A DNA stretch of 64,000 bases from Francisella sp. LA112445. GTDB lineage: Bacteria; Pseudomonadota; Gammaproteobacteria; Francisellales; Francisellaceae. The position numbers and the translations under genes were made by a program. Shown in pieces: positions 1-9,155 of the stretch. Numbering within the stretch: position 1 is the first letter of the stretch; every line of letters starts with the position of its first letter. The notes beneath the pieces are model-generated. The model had not been told where the DNA came from and did no database searches. It saw only the letters and a list, made by a program, of their open reading frames with translations. Location of the stretch: positions 1,116,001 to 1,180,000 of the forward strand of contig NZ_CP041030.1 in NCBI RefSeq assembly GCF_012224145.1, in the 5' to 3' direction.

Positions 1-1
1 A

Positions 2-226
2 CTAGTTTTTGAAAATTCAGGCTCAGTACAACAACAATTAACAGTTCCTCAAGTTTCAAAATTAAAAGTAATTATTCCTCCAGAGAAGTATTTAAATAAA
101 TATGAGGAAGTAGGAAGTTTGCTATTTAATAAAATTGAAAATAATAAACAACAAAACCAAGAACTAGCAAAACTTAGAGATTGGCTTTTACCTATGCTTA
201 TGAATGGACAAGTTAAGGTTGCTTGA
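2..226 (+). CDS. Type I restriction-modification specificity subunit HsdS, C-terminal fragment (cut by window start)
   Basis: About 75 codons are open from the first bases to a TGA stop. The fragment ends in a helical stretch followed by a sequence reading LRDWLLPMLMNGQVKV, a common C-terminal signature of type I HsdS proteins, where the last conserved coiled region follows the second target-recognition domain. HsdS confers DNA sequence specificity on the HsdM methylase and HsdR nuclease. The start and both recognition domains lie left of the window. The next gene begins about 40 bases downstream on the same strand, suggesting one operon. No hsdR is seen downstream. The family call is fairly sure; specificity cannot be read. 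Confidence 0.8.
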   Translation, partial: LVFENSGSVQQQLTVPQVSKLKVIIPPEKYLNKYEEVGSLLFNKIENNKQQNQELAKLRDWLLPMLMNGQVKVA

Positions 227-267
227 TTGGTATGAGAGTTGTTTTATAAGTTAAGAGAGATTTGATA

Positions 268-2247
268 ATGATAAATATTCCTCAAATAATTGAATATATA
301 CAAAAAGCAAAACAATTTAAAGAAGCTTTGAACACTGACTCTTTTAATATTGAAAGTATAATTCATGAACAAGAACTATCTAGCTATCATACAAATAAAA
401 AGAACTATAATGATAATTTAGAAAAAATTAAAGAGTGTAATTTTAATAGTATTATAAGTGACCTTAATACAATTCAAAAAGATTATACGAATCCAAAAAT
501 ATCAGATAACTATAAAAATGTTACAGAAGGATTATTAGCTCAAATATTAGAATCAGAAAAATCATTCCTAGATAATCTAATTCTAATCATTAACGGTGAT
601 CAAGCTAATATTAAAATTTATAATTTGAGTACGAATTTAATAATTCTAAGAAGTAGGTTACAAAAATTAAAAGAAAACATAGACATAATAATATCATTAG
701 ATTTAATAAAAGAAATTAATCAAAATTTAATACTTATAGGAGCAAATGGCTCTGGGAAAAGTACATTTTCACGAAATATAAAACAAAAAATAAATTCTAA
801 CTATAAGAATAATACGACTATTGTTATTCCAGCTCAAAGAACTTTTTTCATTGATAATAATAGTGCTATACCTTTAATTGGAAAAGCACAACCAGAGCTA
901 TACAAAACTCAAAAGCAAGATAAGTTATTTAAAAACTATAAGGAACAAAACTTTTTATACTCTGACTTTCAGAACTTAATAAATTATCTAATTGCTGAGT
1001 ATCAAAAGGTTGCTCATAATACCCATAAAGGATTATCTAAAGAATCTTCTATATTAGAAAAAACTATAGGAATATGGGAAAGTTTAATTAATCATATAAA
1101 GTTAGAATATGATGGACAAGGAAGTATTAAAGCTAAAAGTAAGCTCAACTATTCATCATATAATTTTATTGAACTAAGTGATGGTGAGAAATGTATTTTT
1201 TATTGTATAGCTAATGTACTGACCGTAGAGGAGAATGGTTATGTAATAGTTGATGAGCCTGAAAATCATCTCAATATGAACATAGTCAATAAACTATGGG
1301 ATAAATTAGAAGAAATCAGACCAGACTGTCAGTTTATTTATCTAACACATACTCCAAATTTTGCAACAGCTAGGAATAATGCAAAAATATATTGGGTCAA
1401 AAAATATTTAGCTCCATCTACTTGGGATTATACGGAGATAACCGATAATAATGGAAAATTATCAAAAGAATTAGTTGTTGAGCTTGTTGGCAGTAAAAAG
1501 CCTATATTATTTTGTGAAGGTAATGATAGAACAAGTGCTGATTATAAGCTTTATTCAATTTTATTTGGTGATTATACTGTTGTACCAGCAGGCGGGCACA
1601 AACAGGCGATTGCTTACTGTAAAGCCTTTAATCAACAAAAAAAGATTTTTGATAATGAGGCAATTGCTATAATTGATAAAGATTTTTATTCGGATGCAAG
1701 AATATTAGCATGGAAAGATGATTCTATTTACGTTTTAGATGTGATGGAGGTAGAAAACTTACTTTGTGACACTCATATTCTTGAGTTTATCTCAAATGAG
1801 GTTAAAGCTGAGCCTGGAGATCTAGAAAATGCCAAATTAGAGCTCTTTAAGAAAATTGAGGAAACAAAAGATCATCAATCTAGAGAGTGTATGGATCATC
1901 AAATCAAAGAGATTCTAACAGATGCTCTCCATACAGCTAAAGATATAAATAGGGTTAAAGATGAAATTGTTGAAAATATTAATAATAAAATTAATCCTAA
2001 AAAGTTTTATGATGCGCATCTAGAATTATTGGATAAAATCATTGCTGAGCAAAACTATGATGAGGCATTAAAGCATTACAATAACAAAGGTATGCTAGGT
2101 TTCGTTGGTAATAAAATTATTACAAATTATAAAAACAGAGTTTTTAGATTTATTAGAGATGATGAAAAGCTACAACATAAAATCAGAACTAAATATTTTG
2201 CTGAGATACCAAGCTACTTGGAAAGTCACGCTGTCACGGCTAAATAG
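268..2247 (+). CDS. AAA/ABC-type ATPase fused to a DUF4435 (TOPRIM-like) domain, candidate fused PARIS-like defence protein
   Basis: About 659 aa. A helical N-terminal part (about 155 residues) precedes a Walker A motif GANGSGKS near residue 160, an ABC-signature-like LSDGEK near 305 and Walker B VIVDEPENH near 330. After about residue 412 comes a DUF4435/TOPRIM-like region: LFCEGNDR (acidic residue near 419), IAIIDKDF (near 470) and a VMEVENLL motif near 495. PARIS systems pair an ATPase (AriA) with a DUF4435 nuclease (AriB) and occur fused; this order matches, but the long N-terminus does not obviously, and generic OLD-like nucleases are an alternative. The ATG at 268 is preferred over an in-frame TTG at 262, because AGAGAGA lies just 5' at a proper distance. 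It follows hsdS closely and converges on the integrase, 7 bases away. Domain calls are good; function is inferred. Confidence 0.75.
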   Translation: MINIPQIIEYIQKAKQFKEALNTDSFNIESIIHEQELSSYHTNKKNYNDNLEKIKECNFNSIISDLNTIQKDYTNPKISDNYKNVTEGLLAQILESEKSFLDNLILIINGDQANIKIYNLSTNLIILRSRLQKLKENIDIIISLDLIKEINQNLILIGANGSGKSTFSRNIKQKINSNYKNNTTIVIPAQRTFFIDNNSAIPLIGKAQPELYKTQKQDKLFKNYKEQNFLYSDFQNLINYLIAEYQKVAHNTHKGLSKESSILEKTIGIWESLINHIKLEYDGQGSIKAKSKLNYSSYNFIELSDGEKCIFYCIANVLTVEENGYVIVDEPENHLNMNIVNKLWDKLEEIRPDCQFIYLTHTPNFATARNNAKIYWVKKYLAPSTWDYTEITDNNGKLSKELVVELVGSKKPILFCEGNDRTSADYKLYSILFGDYTVVPAGGHKQAIAYCKAFNQQKKIFDNEAIAIIDKDFYSDARILAWKDDSIYVLDVMEVENLLCDTHILEFISNEVKAEPGDLENAKLELFKKIEETKDHQSRECMDHQIKEILTDALHTAKDINRVKDEIVENINNKINPKKFYDAHLELLDKIIAEQNYDEALKHYNNKGMLGFVGNKIITNYKNRVFRFIRDDEKLQHKIRTKYFAEIPSYLESHAVTAK

Positions 2248-2254
2248 GGTGAAC

Positions 2255-3484
2255 CTAAGAGTTTTTTAGATTATCTATCCAGTCAGCATATACTTGCATT
2301 ATTTTAGCTCTCTCACCAAGTTTATCTGCGAAATTATAGCTAGCTCTAGATCTGTTTTTATCACTATGAGCTAGTACAAGCTCTATAGCTAACTCACTGA
2401 AATGATGTTGCTCTTGTAGCTCATGAATTGCCGTACTATATATATGTCTAAAGCCATGTAATGTTTGCTTAGGCTTATCAATTCCATTATAACCCATTAG
2501 CCTAATAGCCTTACCAAGCGATTCATAAGAAATATGACCAGTCCTATCTCTATAAAACGATGGGAATATATATTCACTGTCATAACTTTCTGCTCTAAGA
2601 TTCTCAAGTATCTGTTTAGCTTGTTTTGATAAGCAAACAATATGATCTTTACGCATTTTCATTACCTCAGCAGGTATTATTATTCTAGATTTATCAGCAT
2701 CATATTGATCCCACTTGAGAGATACTATTTCTTTTGGTCGTAATACTATATATGGTAGTAGCATTAGAGCATGTTTAATTACAGTCGTTCCTTTATCATA
2801 GCTGTCTAGATCTATTAGTAACGCTTTAAGCTGTTTTTTATTGTGTAATGGACTTATATGAGACATGGGCTTAGCTTGATACTTGGGCAAGGCATCAGAT
2901 AGCTCATTAGCAGGGCTATGTTCTATCAAGTCTTTGTATATAGCAGTTCTAAAAATACCTTTTAGAGCTGATAATGTTTTTTTCCTTGTTGCTCCTTTAT
3001 CAGCTAGAAGCCATAGTAATTCTATACAATCTTTTCTTTTTACTGATTTGACACTTCTACTACCAATTTGTGGGATAATATGATTATTTATAACATTAGT
3101 CATTTTTTTGATAAAATCTGGAGTACGGTTATTAGATTCTTGAAATAGAATATATTCTCTAGCCATATCCGCTACGGTTATTTTTACTGGTTTTTCAGTT
3201 TTGACTTCTAAATCTTCACCACTAGCAATTTTTTTCTTTAATTCTAGGTTTTTAATTTTAGCATCATCAATTTTGATATTGTCAAAAGATCCATGACAAA
3301 ACCATTTTCTTTTTTTGTCGATAGTATATCGAGATTGCCATGTTTTTTTACCATTTATATCTACTCTAAGATAGAGTCCGTCTCCTATAGACCTTTTATA
3401 CTCCTTATCTTCAGCTTTTAAGTCTTCAATATGCTCATCTTTTGTAATCTTTTTAGGTGCTGTTTTTTCTTTTGCAATTGTCAT
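2255..3484 (-). CDS. int: Tyrosine recombinase / P4-type phage integrase
   Basis: 409 aa, the usual length for P4-like integrases. The N-terminus carries the DUF4102-type region (DGLYLRVDINGKKTWQSRY, residues 35-53), then a SAM-like core-binding domain (about 103-200) and the catalytic domain. Visible catalytic residues are R249 (VLRPKE), H343 and R346 (HGFRH), H373 (LAHSD) and the nucleophile Y383 (ASYNFADKLGERA). It should catalyse site-specific integration and excision of the adjoining island. It starts 165 bases from the 3' end of tRNA-Val(GAC), the classic arrangement for this family, and points away from the tRNA into the island. All catalytic residues are present, so it is probably active. 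Three GTATAC motifs lie just before its start. Confidence 0.93.
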   Translation of the reverse strand: MTIAKEKTAPKKITKDEHIEDLKAEDKEYKRSIGDGLYLRVDINGKKTWQSRYTIDKKRKWFCHGSFDNIKIDDAKIKNLELKKKIASGEDLEVKTEKPVKITVADMAREYILFQESNNRTPDFIKKMTNVINNHIIPQIGSRSVKSVKRKDCIELLWLLADKGATRKKTLSALKGIFRTAIYKDLIEHSPANELSDALPKYQAKPMSHISPLHNKKQLKALLIDLDSYDKGTTVIKHALMLLPYIVLRPKEIVSLKWDQYDADKSRIIIPAEVMKMRKDHIVCLSKQAKQILENLRAESYDSEYIFPSFYRDRTGHISYESLGKAIRLMGYNGIDKPKQTLHGFRHIYSTAIHELQEQHHFSELAIELVLAHSDKNRSRASYNFADKLGERAKIMQVYADWIDNLKNS

Positions 3485-3488
3485 AATT

Positions 3489-3535
3489 GGTATACATAAT
3501 TTTTAGAACTGATTTAGTATACCTTTTTGTATACC
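3489..3535. repeat. Three GTATACC motifs next to the integrase start
   Basis: GGTATAC (3489-3495), GTATACC (3517-3523) and GTATACC (3529-3535) lie in the first 50 bases before the integrase start codon: one inverted and two direct copies, the direct pair 12 bp apart. This spacing suggests a protein-binding array, such as an integrase arm site or an autoregulatory operator. The function is inferred. Confidence 0.45.
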
Positions 3536-3582
3536 CTAAGTCCAGAATTTGGCTGGATATGTCAAGACTTGCTAAGAGCATA

Positions 3583-3623
3583 AAATCCTATGAAAGCATT
3601 TATTTTATTATGTTTTAGGATTT
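3583..3623 (-). other. Imperfect hairpin between the integrase and tRNA-Val
   Basis: AAATCCTA (3583-3590) and TAGGATTT (3616-3623) form an 8-bp inverted repeat with a 25-base loop. Read on the minus strand, the second arm runs into TTTT, so it could be a weak terminator for the tRNA transcript. It could equally be part of the integrase-binding region of the attachment site. Confidence 0.25.
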
Positions 3624-3648
3624 GATGGGAATGAATGAGAAGAGTTTG

Positions 3649-3670
3649 TGGTACTCGCAACTGGATTCGA
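3649..3670. other. Probable attachment-site core (3' end of tRNA-Val)
   Basis: P4-type integrases commonly recombine at the 3' end of tRNA genes, and this integrase sits beside the 3' end of an intact tRNA-Val. The core would be the T-arm/acceptor 3' sequence. No second copy is seen at 1-3648, so the other junction should be left of the window. The limits given are approximate. Confidence 0.4.
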
Positions 3671-3725
3671 ACCAGTGACCCCTACCATGTCAAGGTAGTA
3701 CTCTAACCAACTGAGCTATGCGAGT
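3649..3725 (-). tRNA. tRNA-Val(GAC)
   Basis: The 77-base minus-strand gene folds as a full cloverleaf. The acceptor stem is ACTCGCA/TGCGAGT, the D stem GCTC/GAGT, the anticodon stem CTACC/GGTAG with loop TTGACAT (anticodon GAC, reading GUC and GUU valine codons), and the T stem ACTGG/CCAGT with loop TTCGAAT. The CCA end is encoded (3649-3651). It adjoins the integrase and is the probable target of island integration. Confidence 0.95.
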
Positions 3726-3867
3726 ATGTAAGACGATATTATAGTTTCATATCTCCTAAAATCAATACTATTTATTAATAAAGTAACTATTTTTGACTAA
3801 TCTAATTTATATAATCTTATAAATAATTTAATATATAGCTATATTAATAGATATTTTAAGTTATTTT

Positions 3868-4419
3868 ATGAATGCTGCTAAATTCAAAAATATTCTTAGT
3901 ACTGGTTACTGGAGTGATTTTTATGTCTATCCAATAGCTACAATTATATTTTTTTGCTATGGCTTATATACACTTAATTTTAATATAAAAACTGTAGCTG
4001 TATTATTTATAATTGGTATTATTCTTGGATCATTTATTGAGTATTTTATTCATAGAGTGCTTTTTCATCATTGTCCTGTATTTAAAGAGCTTCATCGACT
4101 ACATCATGATAAGCCAATTGAGCTTATAGGTAGTCCTACATATGTATCTTTGCCTGTGTATACGGTCTGTGTTTTTATGCCATTATGTATTATTACTGCT
4201 AATATAGCCTATGCTAGTATCATTTTTAGTGCCTTTTTGTTAGATCTACTACTATATTTTATAGTTCATCATACGACACATCATGTTAGATCAAAGAAAG
4301 GGTCAGTATTGCACTGGTACAAGATACATCATGCGATGCATCATACTAATCCAAATGTAAATTTTTCAGTGGCATTTCCTATTTGGGATATTATCTTTCG
4401 TACTAAGCAAAAAAAATAA
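3868..4419 (+). CDS. Fatty acid hydroxylase / sterol desaturase superfamily membrane protein
   Basis: 183 aa, an integral membrane protein with hydrophobic segments at about 20-37, 42-60 and 95-133. It has the histidine clusters expected to bind a di-iron centre: HRVLFHH (62-68), HRLHH (76-80), HHTTHH (134-139) and HHAMHH (154-159), followed by NPNVNFSV. The family hydroxylates or desaturates lipid chains in membranes. There is no cytochrome b5 domain, so electrons must come from another protein. The substrate cannot be inferred; Francisella lipid A carries hydroxylated long acyl chains, which makes lipids plausible. It is the first gene beyond the tRNA-Val integration site and probably has its own promoter. 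Confidence 0.8.
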   Translation: MNAAKFKNILSTGYWSDFYVYPIATIIFFCYGLYTLNFNIKTVAVLFIIGIILGSFIEYFIHRVLFHHCPVFKELHRLHHDKPIELIGSPTYVSLPVYTVCVFMPLCIITANIAYASIIFSAFLLDLLLYFIVHHTTHHVRSKKGSVLHWYKIHHAMHHTNPNVNFSVAFPIWDIIFRTKQKK

Positions 4420-4493
4420 CTTTCCTAATACTAATTGTTATTTATATTAATTAATATATTATTTAAGCCATATCTCTATAAATTATATTTTCT

Positions 4494-6647
4494 ATGCAAA
4501 AATACACATTTTTTGTTAGTTGCGCAAAGGGCATCGAACTACTGTTAAAAGACGAATTACTTAGATTAAATATCACATCATATGAAAAACTAGCTGGTGT
4601 TGAATTTGAAGGAACACTAGAACAAGCTTACAAAGTTTGTATATATTCACACTTAGCAAGCCAAGTTATGCTAAAAATAGCTACTGAGAAAGTTACTGAT
4701 CAGCAAAGCTTATATGACTTTATATCTTCGATAAACTGGCTGAGTTACTTTGATGTAGATAAATCTTTTAAAATCATAATTTCTGGTAAGCACTATGATT
4801 TTAACAATACTATGTTTGTCTCACAAAAAACAAAAGATGCTATTGTTGATCAATTTCGTAGAGAGACAAACCAACGTCCAGATATCGATACTGAAAACCC
4901 AAGTAATGTAATCAAACTTCATTTACATAAACAGTTTGTAAATGTGTTTTTATGTTTAAATATCGATAGCTTACATAAGCGTAGCTATAGACAATTCCAG
5001 GGTCAAGCTCCTCTTAAAGAATCTCTAGCAGCTGCTATACTTTTAAAAGCAGGGTGGTTAGATGAGCTAAAAAAAGATCAACCTATACTTATAGATCCTA
5101 TGTGTGGTTCAGGGACTATCCTTATCGAAGCTGCACTTATGGCAAAAAATACTGCTCCTATTCTATTGAATAAAGAATTCAAAATATTTGATTCAAAAAT
5201 TTATGACGAAATTCTTTGGGAAAACCTTATAAATGAAGCAAAGAAAGTTCAAATATCAACTAATGCAATCATACAAGGTTATGATATTGATAATAATGTA
5301 TTAGATAAGGCAGAGAAAAATATTTATCAAGCTGATGTTGATGATGTTATAAACATCAAACGCAGAGATATTCGAGATCTTGAAAATGAGTTTGATAGTG
5401 AAGGATTAATAGTTACAAATCCTCCATATGGTGAGAGATTATATGGTGATCAACTTGATGAACTTTTAGATATTTTTAATGGCTTTGGTGATAGATTATC
5501 TCAGGATTTTCATGGTTGGAAAGTAGCTATTCTTACAAGCTTTGCTGACTCAATCAAAGAAATGCAACTTCGTACTACAAAACGCAATAAGTTCTATAAT
5601 GGTGCTATTGAAACAACTCTTTATCAATTTGATATAAATGAGCATGCAAAGTTTAAGCATGAAAGTCAACTTGAAAAAAATATCCGTATAGCAGAAGCAA
5701 GTGCACAAAAATCTGAAGAACATATAGATTTTTCAAATAAGCTTAAAAAGAATATTAAAAGTTTAAAACCATGGTTAAAACAAGCTGGAGTTGAGTGTTA
5801 TCGTTTGTATGATGCGGATATTCCAACTTTTGCGGTTGCTGTAGATATATATGGTGAGCACGTGTTTTTACAAGAATATCGTGCTGATGCAACTATAGAT
5901 CAAAATATTGCTAAACAAAGATTCTATCAAGCTATCTACCAGATACATAATACTTTAGGTATTGCTTATGAAAATATTCATACTCGCGTGCGTCAACGTC
6001 AAAAAGGTAAAAAGCAATATCAAAAAGAAAATGATAAAAATAATTTTCATGTAATAAATGAATTTGATGCTAAGTTTTATGTAAATTTTGATGATTATTT
6101 AGATACTGGAATTTTTCTAGATCATCGTAAGATTAGACAACTAGTTGCTAAAGCAGCTAAAAATAAAACTTTACTGAATCTTTTCAGCTATACTTGTACA
6201 GCTAGTGTTCATAGTGCTTTAAAAGGCGCTAAAACAACTAGCGTAGATATGTCTAATACATATTTAGAGTGGGGTAAAAACAACTTTACGCTAAATAATA
6301 TCGATCATAAAAAGCATAACTTTATCCAAGCTGATTGTATTGGTTGGTTAAAAGCTAATACTGAGAAGTTTGATGTAATATTCTTAGATCCACCAACTTT
6401 CTCAAATTCAAAACGTATGGATGATATTTTAGATGTTCAAAGAGATCATGAGCTACTTATAAATCTGGCTATGGATTCACTTAAGAAGGATGGAGTACTA
6501 TATTTTTCAAATAACTATAGACGCTTTAAAATTTCTCAAGAAATCATTGATAAGTTCAGCTGTGAAAATATTGATAAAAAATGTCTTTCAAGAGACTTCC
6601 TGTCTAATAAAAATATTCATAATTGTTGGGAGATTAAATATAAATAA
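4494..6647 (+). CDS. rlmL: Bifunctional 23S rRNA (guanine) methyltransferase RlmKL
   Basis: 717 aa, the length of fused RlmKL. The N-terminus is a THUMP domain (about 45-155). The first methyltransferase has the SAM motif DPMCGSG (201-207) and catalytic NPPYGER (near 308), as in RlmL, which makes m2G2445. The second has [11 protein letters not shown] (near 540), LLNLFSYT and DPPTF (near 632), as in RlmK, which makes m7G2069. Both act in the cytoplasm on 23S rRNA during 50S assembly. Both catalytic centres look intact. It stands alone between short intergenic gaps. Confidence 0.95.
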   Translation: MQKYTFFVSCAKGIELLLKDELLRLNITSYEKLAGVEFEGTLEQAYKVCIYSHLASQVMLKIATEKVTDQQSLYDFISSINWLSYFDVDKSFKIIISGKHYDFNNTMFVSQKTKDAIVDQFRRETNQRPDIDTENPSNVIKLHLHKQFVNVFLCLNIDSLHKRSYRQFQGQAPLKESLAAAILLKAGWLDELKKDQPILIDPMCGSGTILIEAALMAKNTAPILLNKEFKIFDSKIYDEILWENLINEAKKVQISTNAIIQGYDIDNNVLDKAEKNIYQADVDDVINIKRRDIRDLENEFDSEGLIVTNPPYGERLYGDQLDELLDIFNGFGDRLSQDFHGWKVAILTSFADSIKEMQLRTTKRNKFYNGAIETTLYQFDINEHAKFKHESQLEKNIRIAEASAQKSEEHIDFSNKLKKNIKSLKPWLKQAGVECYRLYDADIPTFAVAVDIYGEHVFLQEYRADATIDQNIAKQRFYQAIYQIHNTLGIAYENIHTRVRQRQKGKKQYQKENDKNNFHVINEFDAKFYVNFDDYLDTGIFLDHRKIRQLVAKAAKNKTLLNLFSYTCTASVHSALKGAKTTSVDMSNTYLEWGKNNFTLNNIDHKKHNFIQADCIGWLKANTEKFDVIFLDPPTFSNSKRMDDILDVQRDHELLINLAMDSLKKDGVLYFSNNYRRFKISQEIIDKFSCENIDKKCLSRDFLSNKNIHNCWEIKYK

Positions 6648-6732
6648 TATCTAAGCATTAATAGTTTAGCCAATATTATCTATATATGGTAAAATCAAGC
6701 TAGCATAAATACTATTTAATAAACAAAGCTTA

Positions 6733-7131
6733 ATGGGACGACTTCAGCAGAATTTAATGTATGTGATTATCTTAGTGGTAATCTTTGTTATTTGTATCTA
6801 CTTTTTTACTTTTAACCGTAGTTACGAGGTAAAAGGAATTTATTTACCAGCATATTCAGCAAAACTACCTCCTACAGATCCTAATAAGATGAAAGTTTTT
6901 AATTTACGTTATCAAAGTGATACTGAAGGTAACATAGGCCAAATTAGAACTTCCATTCATGTAAGTAACCAAAAAGATTTCCAAAGTCTATGTGATGAAA
7001 ATCTTCATAAAGCAATACTATTAGCTGCAGAAAATGGCGCAGATGAGATTAAATATGTTTGCTTATTTCCAGAAGGACAAATTAATGAGCTAAGTAGTGT
7101 TTCATTAAGAGCGTATGCATTTAGGAACTAA
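6733..7131 (+). CDS. Small membrane-anchored protein of unknown function
   Basis: 132 aa. Residues 8-27 form one strongly hydrophobic segment preceded by MGRLQQN, so it is probably a signal anchor with the remaining ~100 residues outside the cytoplasmic membrane. The soluble part has no motif I recognise. It ends only 5 bases before fmt and may share its transcript. No function is proposed. Confidence 0.6.
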   Translation: MGRLQQNLMYVIILVVIFVICIYFFTFNRSYEVKGIYLPAYSAKLPPTDPNKMKVFNLRYQSDTEGNIGQIRTSIHVSNQKDFQSLCDENLHKAILLAAENGADEIKYVCLFPEGQINELSSVSLRAYAFRN

Positions 7132-7136
7132 TATAA

Positions 7137-8075
7137 ATGAGTAAGTTAAATATAATTTTTGCAGGGACTCCCGATATATCAGCTCAACTCCTAAAAGATT
7201 TATATAATACTAAACATAATATTCAAGCAGTACTTACGCAACCAGATAGAGCAAAAGGGCGAGGTAAAAAAGTTCAGTTCTCACCAGTTAAAGAAATTGC
7301 TTTGGAAAATAATACTCCAGTTTTTCAACCGCTGTCTTTTAAGAAAAATCCAGAAGTTTTAGAGCAAATCAAAGAGCTAAAACCTGATGTGATTGTTGTT
7401 ATAGCTTATGGAATTATAGTACCAAAAGCATTTTTAGACATTCCAAAATATGGTTGTTTAAATATACATGTTTCATTATTACCAAAATGGCGTGGTGCAG
7501 CTCCAATTCAGCGAGCTATTCAATCAGGAGATAAAAAAACCGGCATTTGTATTATGCAAATGGATGAAGGCCTAGACACTGGAGATATCTTAAATATTCT
7601 AGAAGTTGATATCCAAGATACTGACACATCACAAACTTTATATGATAAGTTTGCTAGATTATCAATACAGCCTCTAATGGAAACTCTAGATACCATTGAA
7701 ACAATTAAGCATAAGCCTCAAGAAGGTCAACCAACATATGCTCATAAAATAACTAAACAAGAAGGCTTGGTAGATTTTAATACAACATCTTGGCAAATTA
7801 GCTGTCATATAAGAGCATTTACTCCATGGCCATCAGCATTTTTCATATTAGATAATCAAACTGTTAAAGTAGGGCAGTTTGAAATATTAGAGCAGTCATG
7901 TAACAAAACACCTGGAACGATACTTAATATATCAAAATTAGGTTTTGATATCTGTACTAGTGATAAAGTTATAAGATTTAAACAGTTACAGTTCCCAAAT
8001 AAGAAAATGCTAGAAATAGCTGATATTTTAAATGGTAATGACTTAAGCAAATATATTGGACATAAGATAGGATAG
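7137..8075 (+). CDS. fmt: Methionyl-tRNA formyltransferase
   Basis: 312 aa, normal length. The N-terminal formyltransferase domain begins IIFAGTPDISAQLL and carries the signature NIHVSLLPKWRGAAPIQ (about residues 107-123) and MDEGLDTGDIL (about 142-152), which form the folate and catalytic site. The C-terminal domain (about 205-312) binds the initiator tRNA. The enzyme transfers a formyl group from 10-formyl-THF to Met-tRNAfMet in the cytoplasm. It lies 3 bases before gshB, so the two are probably co-transcribed. def, its usual partner, is not nearby. Confidence 0.96.
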   Translation: MSKLNIIFAGTPDISAQLLKDLYNTKHNIQAVLTQPDRAKGRGKKVQFSPVKEIALENNTPVFQPLSFKKNPEVLEQIKELKPDVIVVIAYGIIVPKAFLDIPKYGCLNIHVSLLPKWRGAAPIQRAIQSGDKKTGICIMQMDEGLDTGDILNILEVDIQDTDTSQTLYDKFARLSIQPLMETLDTIETIKHKPQEGQPTYAHKITKQEGLVDFNTTSWQISCHIRAFTPWPSAFFILDNQTVKVGQFEILEQSCNKTPGTILNISKLGFDICTSDKVIRFKQLQFPNKKMLEIADILNGNDLSKYIGHKIG

Positions 8076-8078
8076 ATT

Positions 8079-9053
8079 ATGAAAGTTGGATTTATAATAG
8101 ATAACTTAAATTCTTTTAATATTTCAAAAGATAGTACTTTTATGATGTTACAAGCAGCTCAAGACAAAGGCTGGGAAGTTTATACATTTTATCTTGATGA
8201 TTTATATATTATAAATGGTGATCCGAAAGGTAATTCTCTTAAAATAAAAATTCATAAAAATAAACAAACATGGTACGAGGTTTTATCTCAGCATAATGAT
8301 TTTTCATTATTAGATCTAGATTGTATATTTATGCGTAAAGATCCTCCTTTTGATATGGAGTATATTTATGTGACATATATGCTAGATTTAGCTAAGAAAA
8401 ATGGGGTTTTAATCGTTAATAATCCGCAAGCTTTAAGAGATTTTAATGAAAAAGTTGCTATTTCAAATTATCCAAAATTTGCTCCACATACACTAATCAC
8501 TAGAAGCTACAATCAAATTAATAAATTTTATGAAAAACATAAAGATATTATAGTTAAGCCATTAGATGGTATGGGTGGTAGTTCTATTTTTAGAATTAAA
8601 GATGGTGATAAAAATAAAAATGTGATTTTAGAAGTTTTAACAGAACATCAATCAAAGTATATAATGGTTCAAGATTATCAAAAAGCAATCAAAGAAGGTG
8701 ATAAGAGAATATTGATTGTTAATGGGGAGCCTATAAAATATCTACTAGCTCGCGTTCCAAGTGAAAAAGATAATAGAGGGAACTTAGCAGCAGGAGCTAC
8801 AGCTGAAGTTAGAGAACTAAAAGATAGTGATTATAAAATCGCTAAGAAAGTTGCTAAAAAACTTAAGAAACAAGGCGTAATGTTTGCGGGTATTGATGTA
8901 ATAGGCGATAAACTTACTGAAGTTAATATTACAAGTCCAACAGGCATACAAGAGATTTACAAAGCTACAAAAATAAATGCCGCAAGCCTATTAATGCAAG
9001 CCGTAGAACAAAAAATTGAAAAAATGAGAGAAGAAAATAAGGATAGTGAATAA
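8079..9053 (+). CDS. gshB: Glutathione synthetase
   Basis: 324 aa, typical of the bacterial GshB ATP-grasp family. Visible features are the N-terminal substrate part ending FMRKDPPFDMEY (about 86-97), the ATP-binding strand IIVKPLDGMGGSSIF (about 155-170), the glycine-rich RVPSEKDNRGNLAAGA loop and a metal-binding DVIGDKLTEVNITSPTG end. It ligates glycine to gamma-glutamylcysteine in the cytoplasm. It follows fmt by 3 bases. Glutathione reductase is encoded elsewhere in the window (49052-50413). Confidence 0.96.
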   Translation: MKVGFIIDNLNSFNISKDSTFMMLQAAQDKGWEVYTFYLDDLYIINGDPKGNSLKIKIHKNKQTWYEVLSQHNDFSLLDLDCIFMRKDPPFDMEYIYVTYMLDLAKKNGVLIVNNPQALRDFNEKVAISNYPKFAPHTLITRSYNQINKFYEKHKDIIVKPLDGMGGSSIFRIKDGDKNKNVILEVLTEHQSKYIMVQDYQKAIKEGDKRILIVNGEPIKYLLARVPSEKDNRGNLAAGATAEVRELKDSDYKIAKKVAKKLKKQGVMFAGIDVIGDKLTEVNITSPTGIQEIYKATKINAASLLMQAVEQKIEKMREENKDSE

Positions 9054-9155
9054 GTCAAAAATACTGATTCGCTTACTTACTGAGTAAACCTCTCTTTTAT
9101 TATAAAAACTCTTTAAAAATATTATTTTAACTTAAACTTATTAGGTGTAAATCTT

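Noticed and set aside
1475..1672. A 65-codon open frame within the ATPase gene
   Set aside because: It lies fully inside a strongly supported gene in another frame, is hydrophobic by chance, and has no ribosome site. Similar short frames inside leuS, pheT, sufD, xanthine-free regions and other genes were dropped for the same reason.
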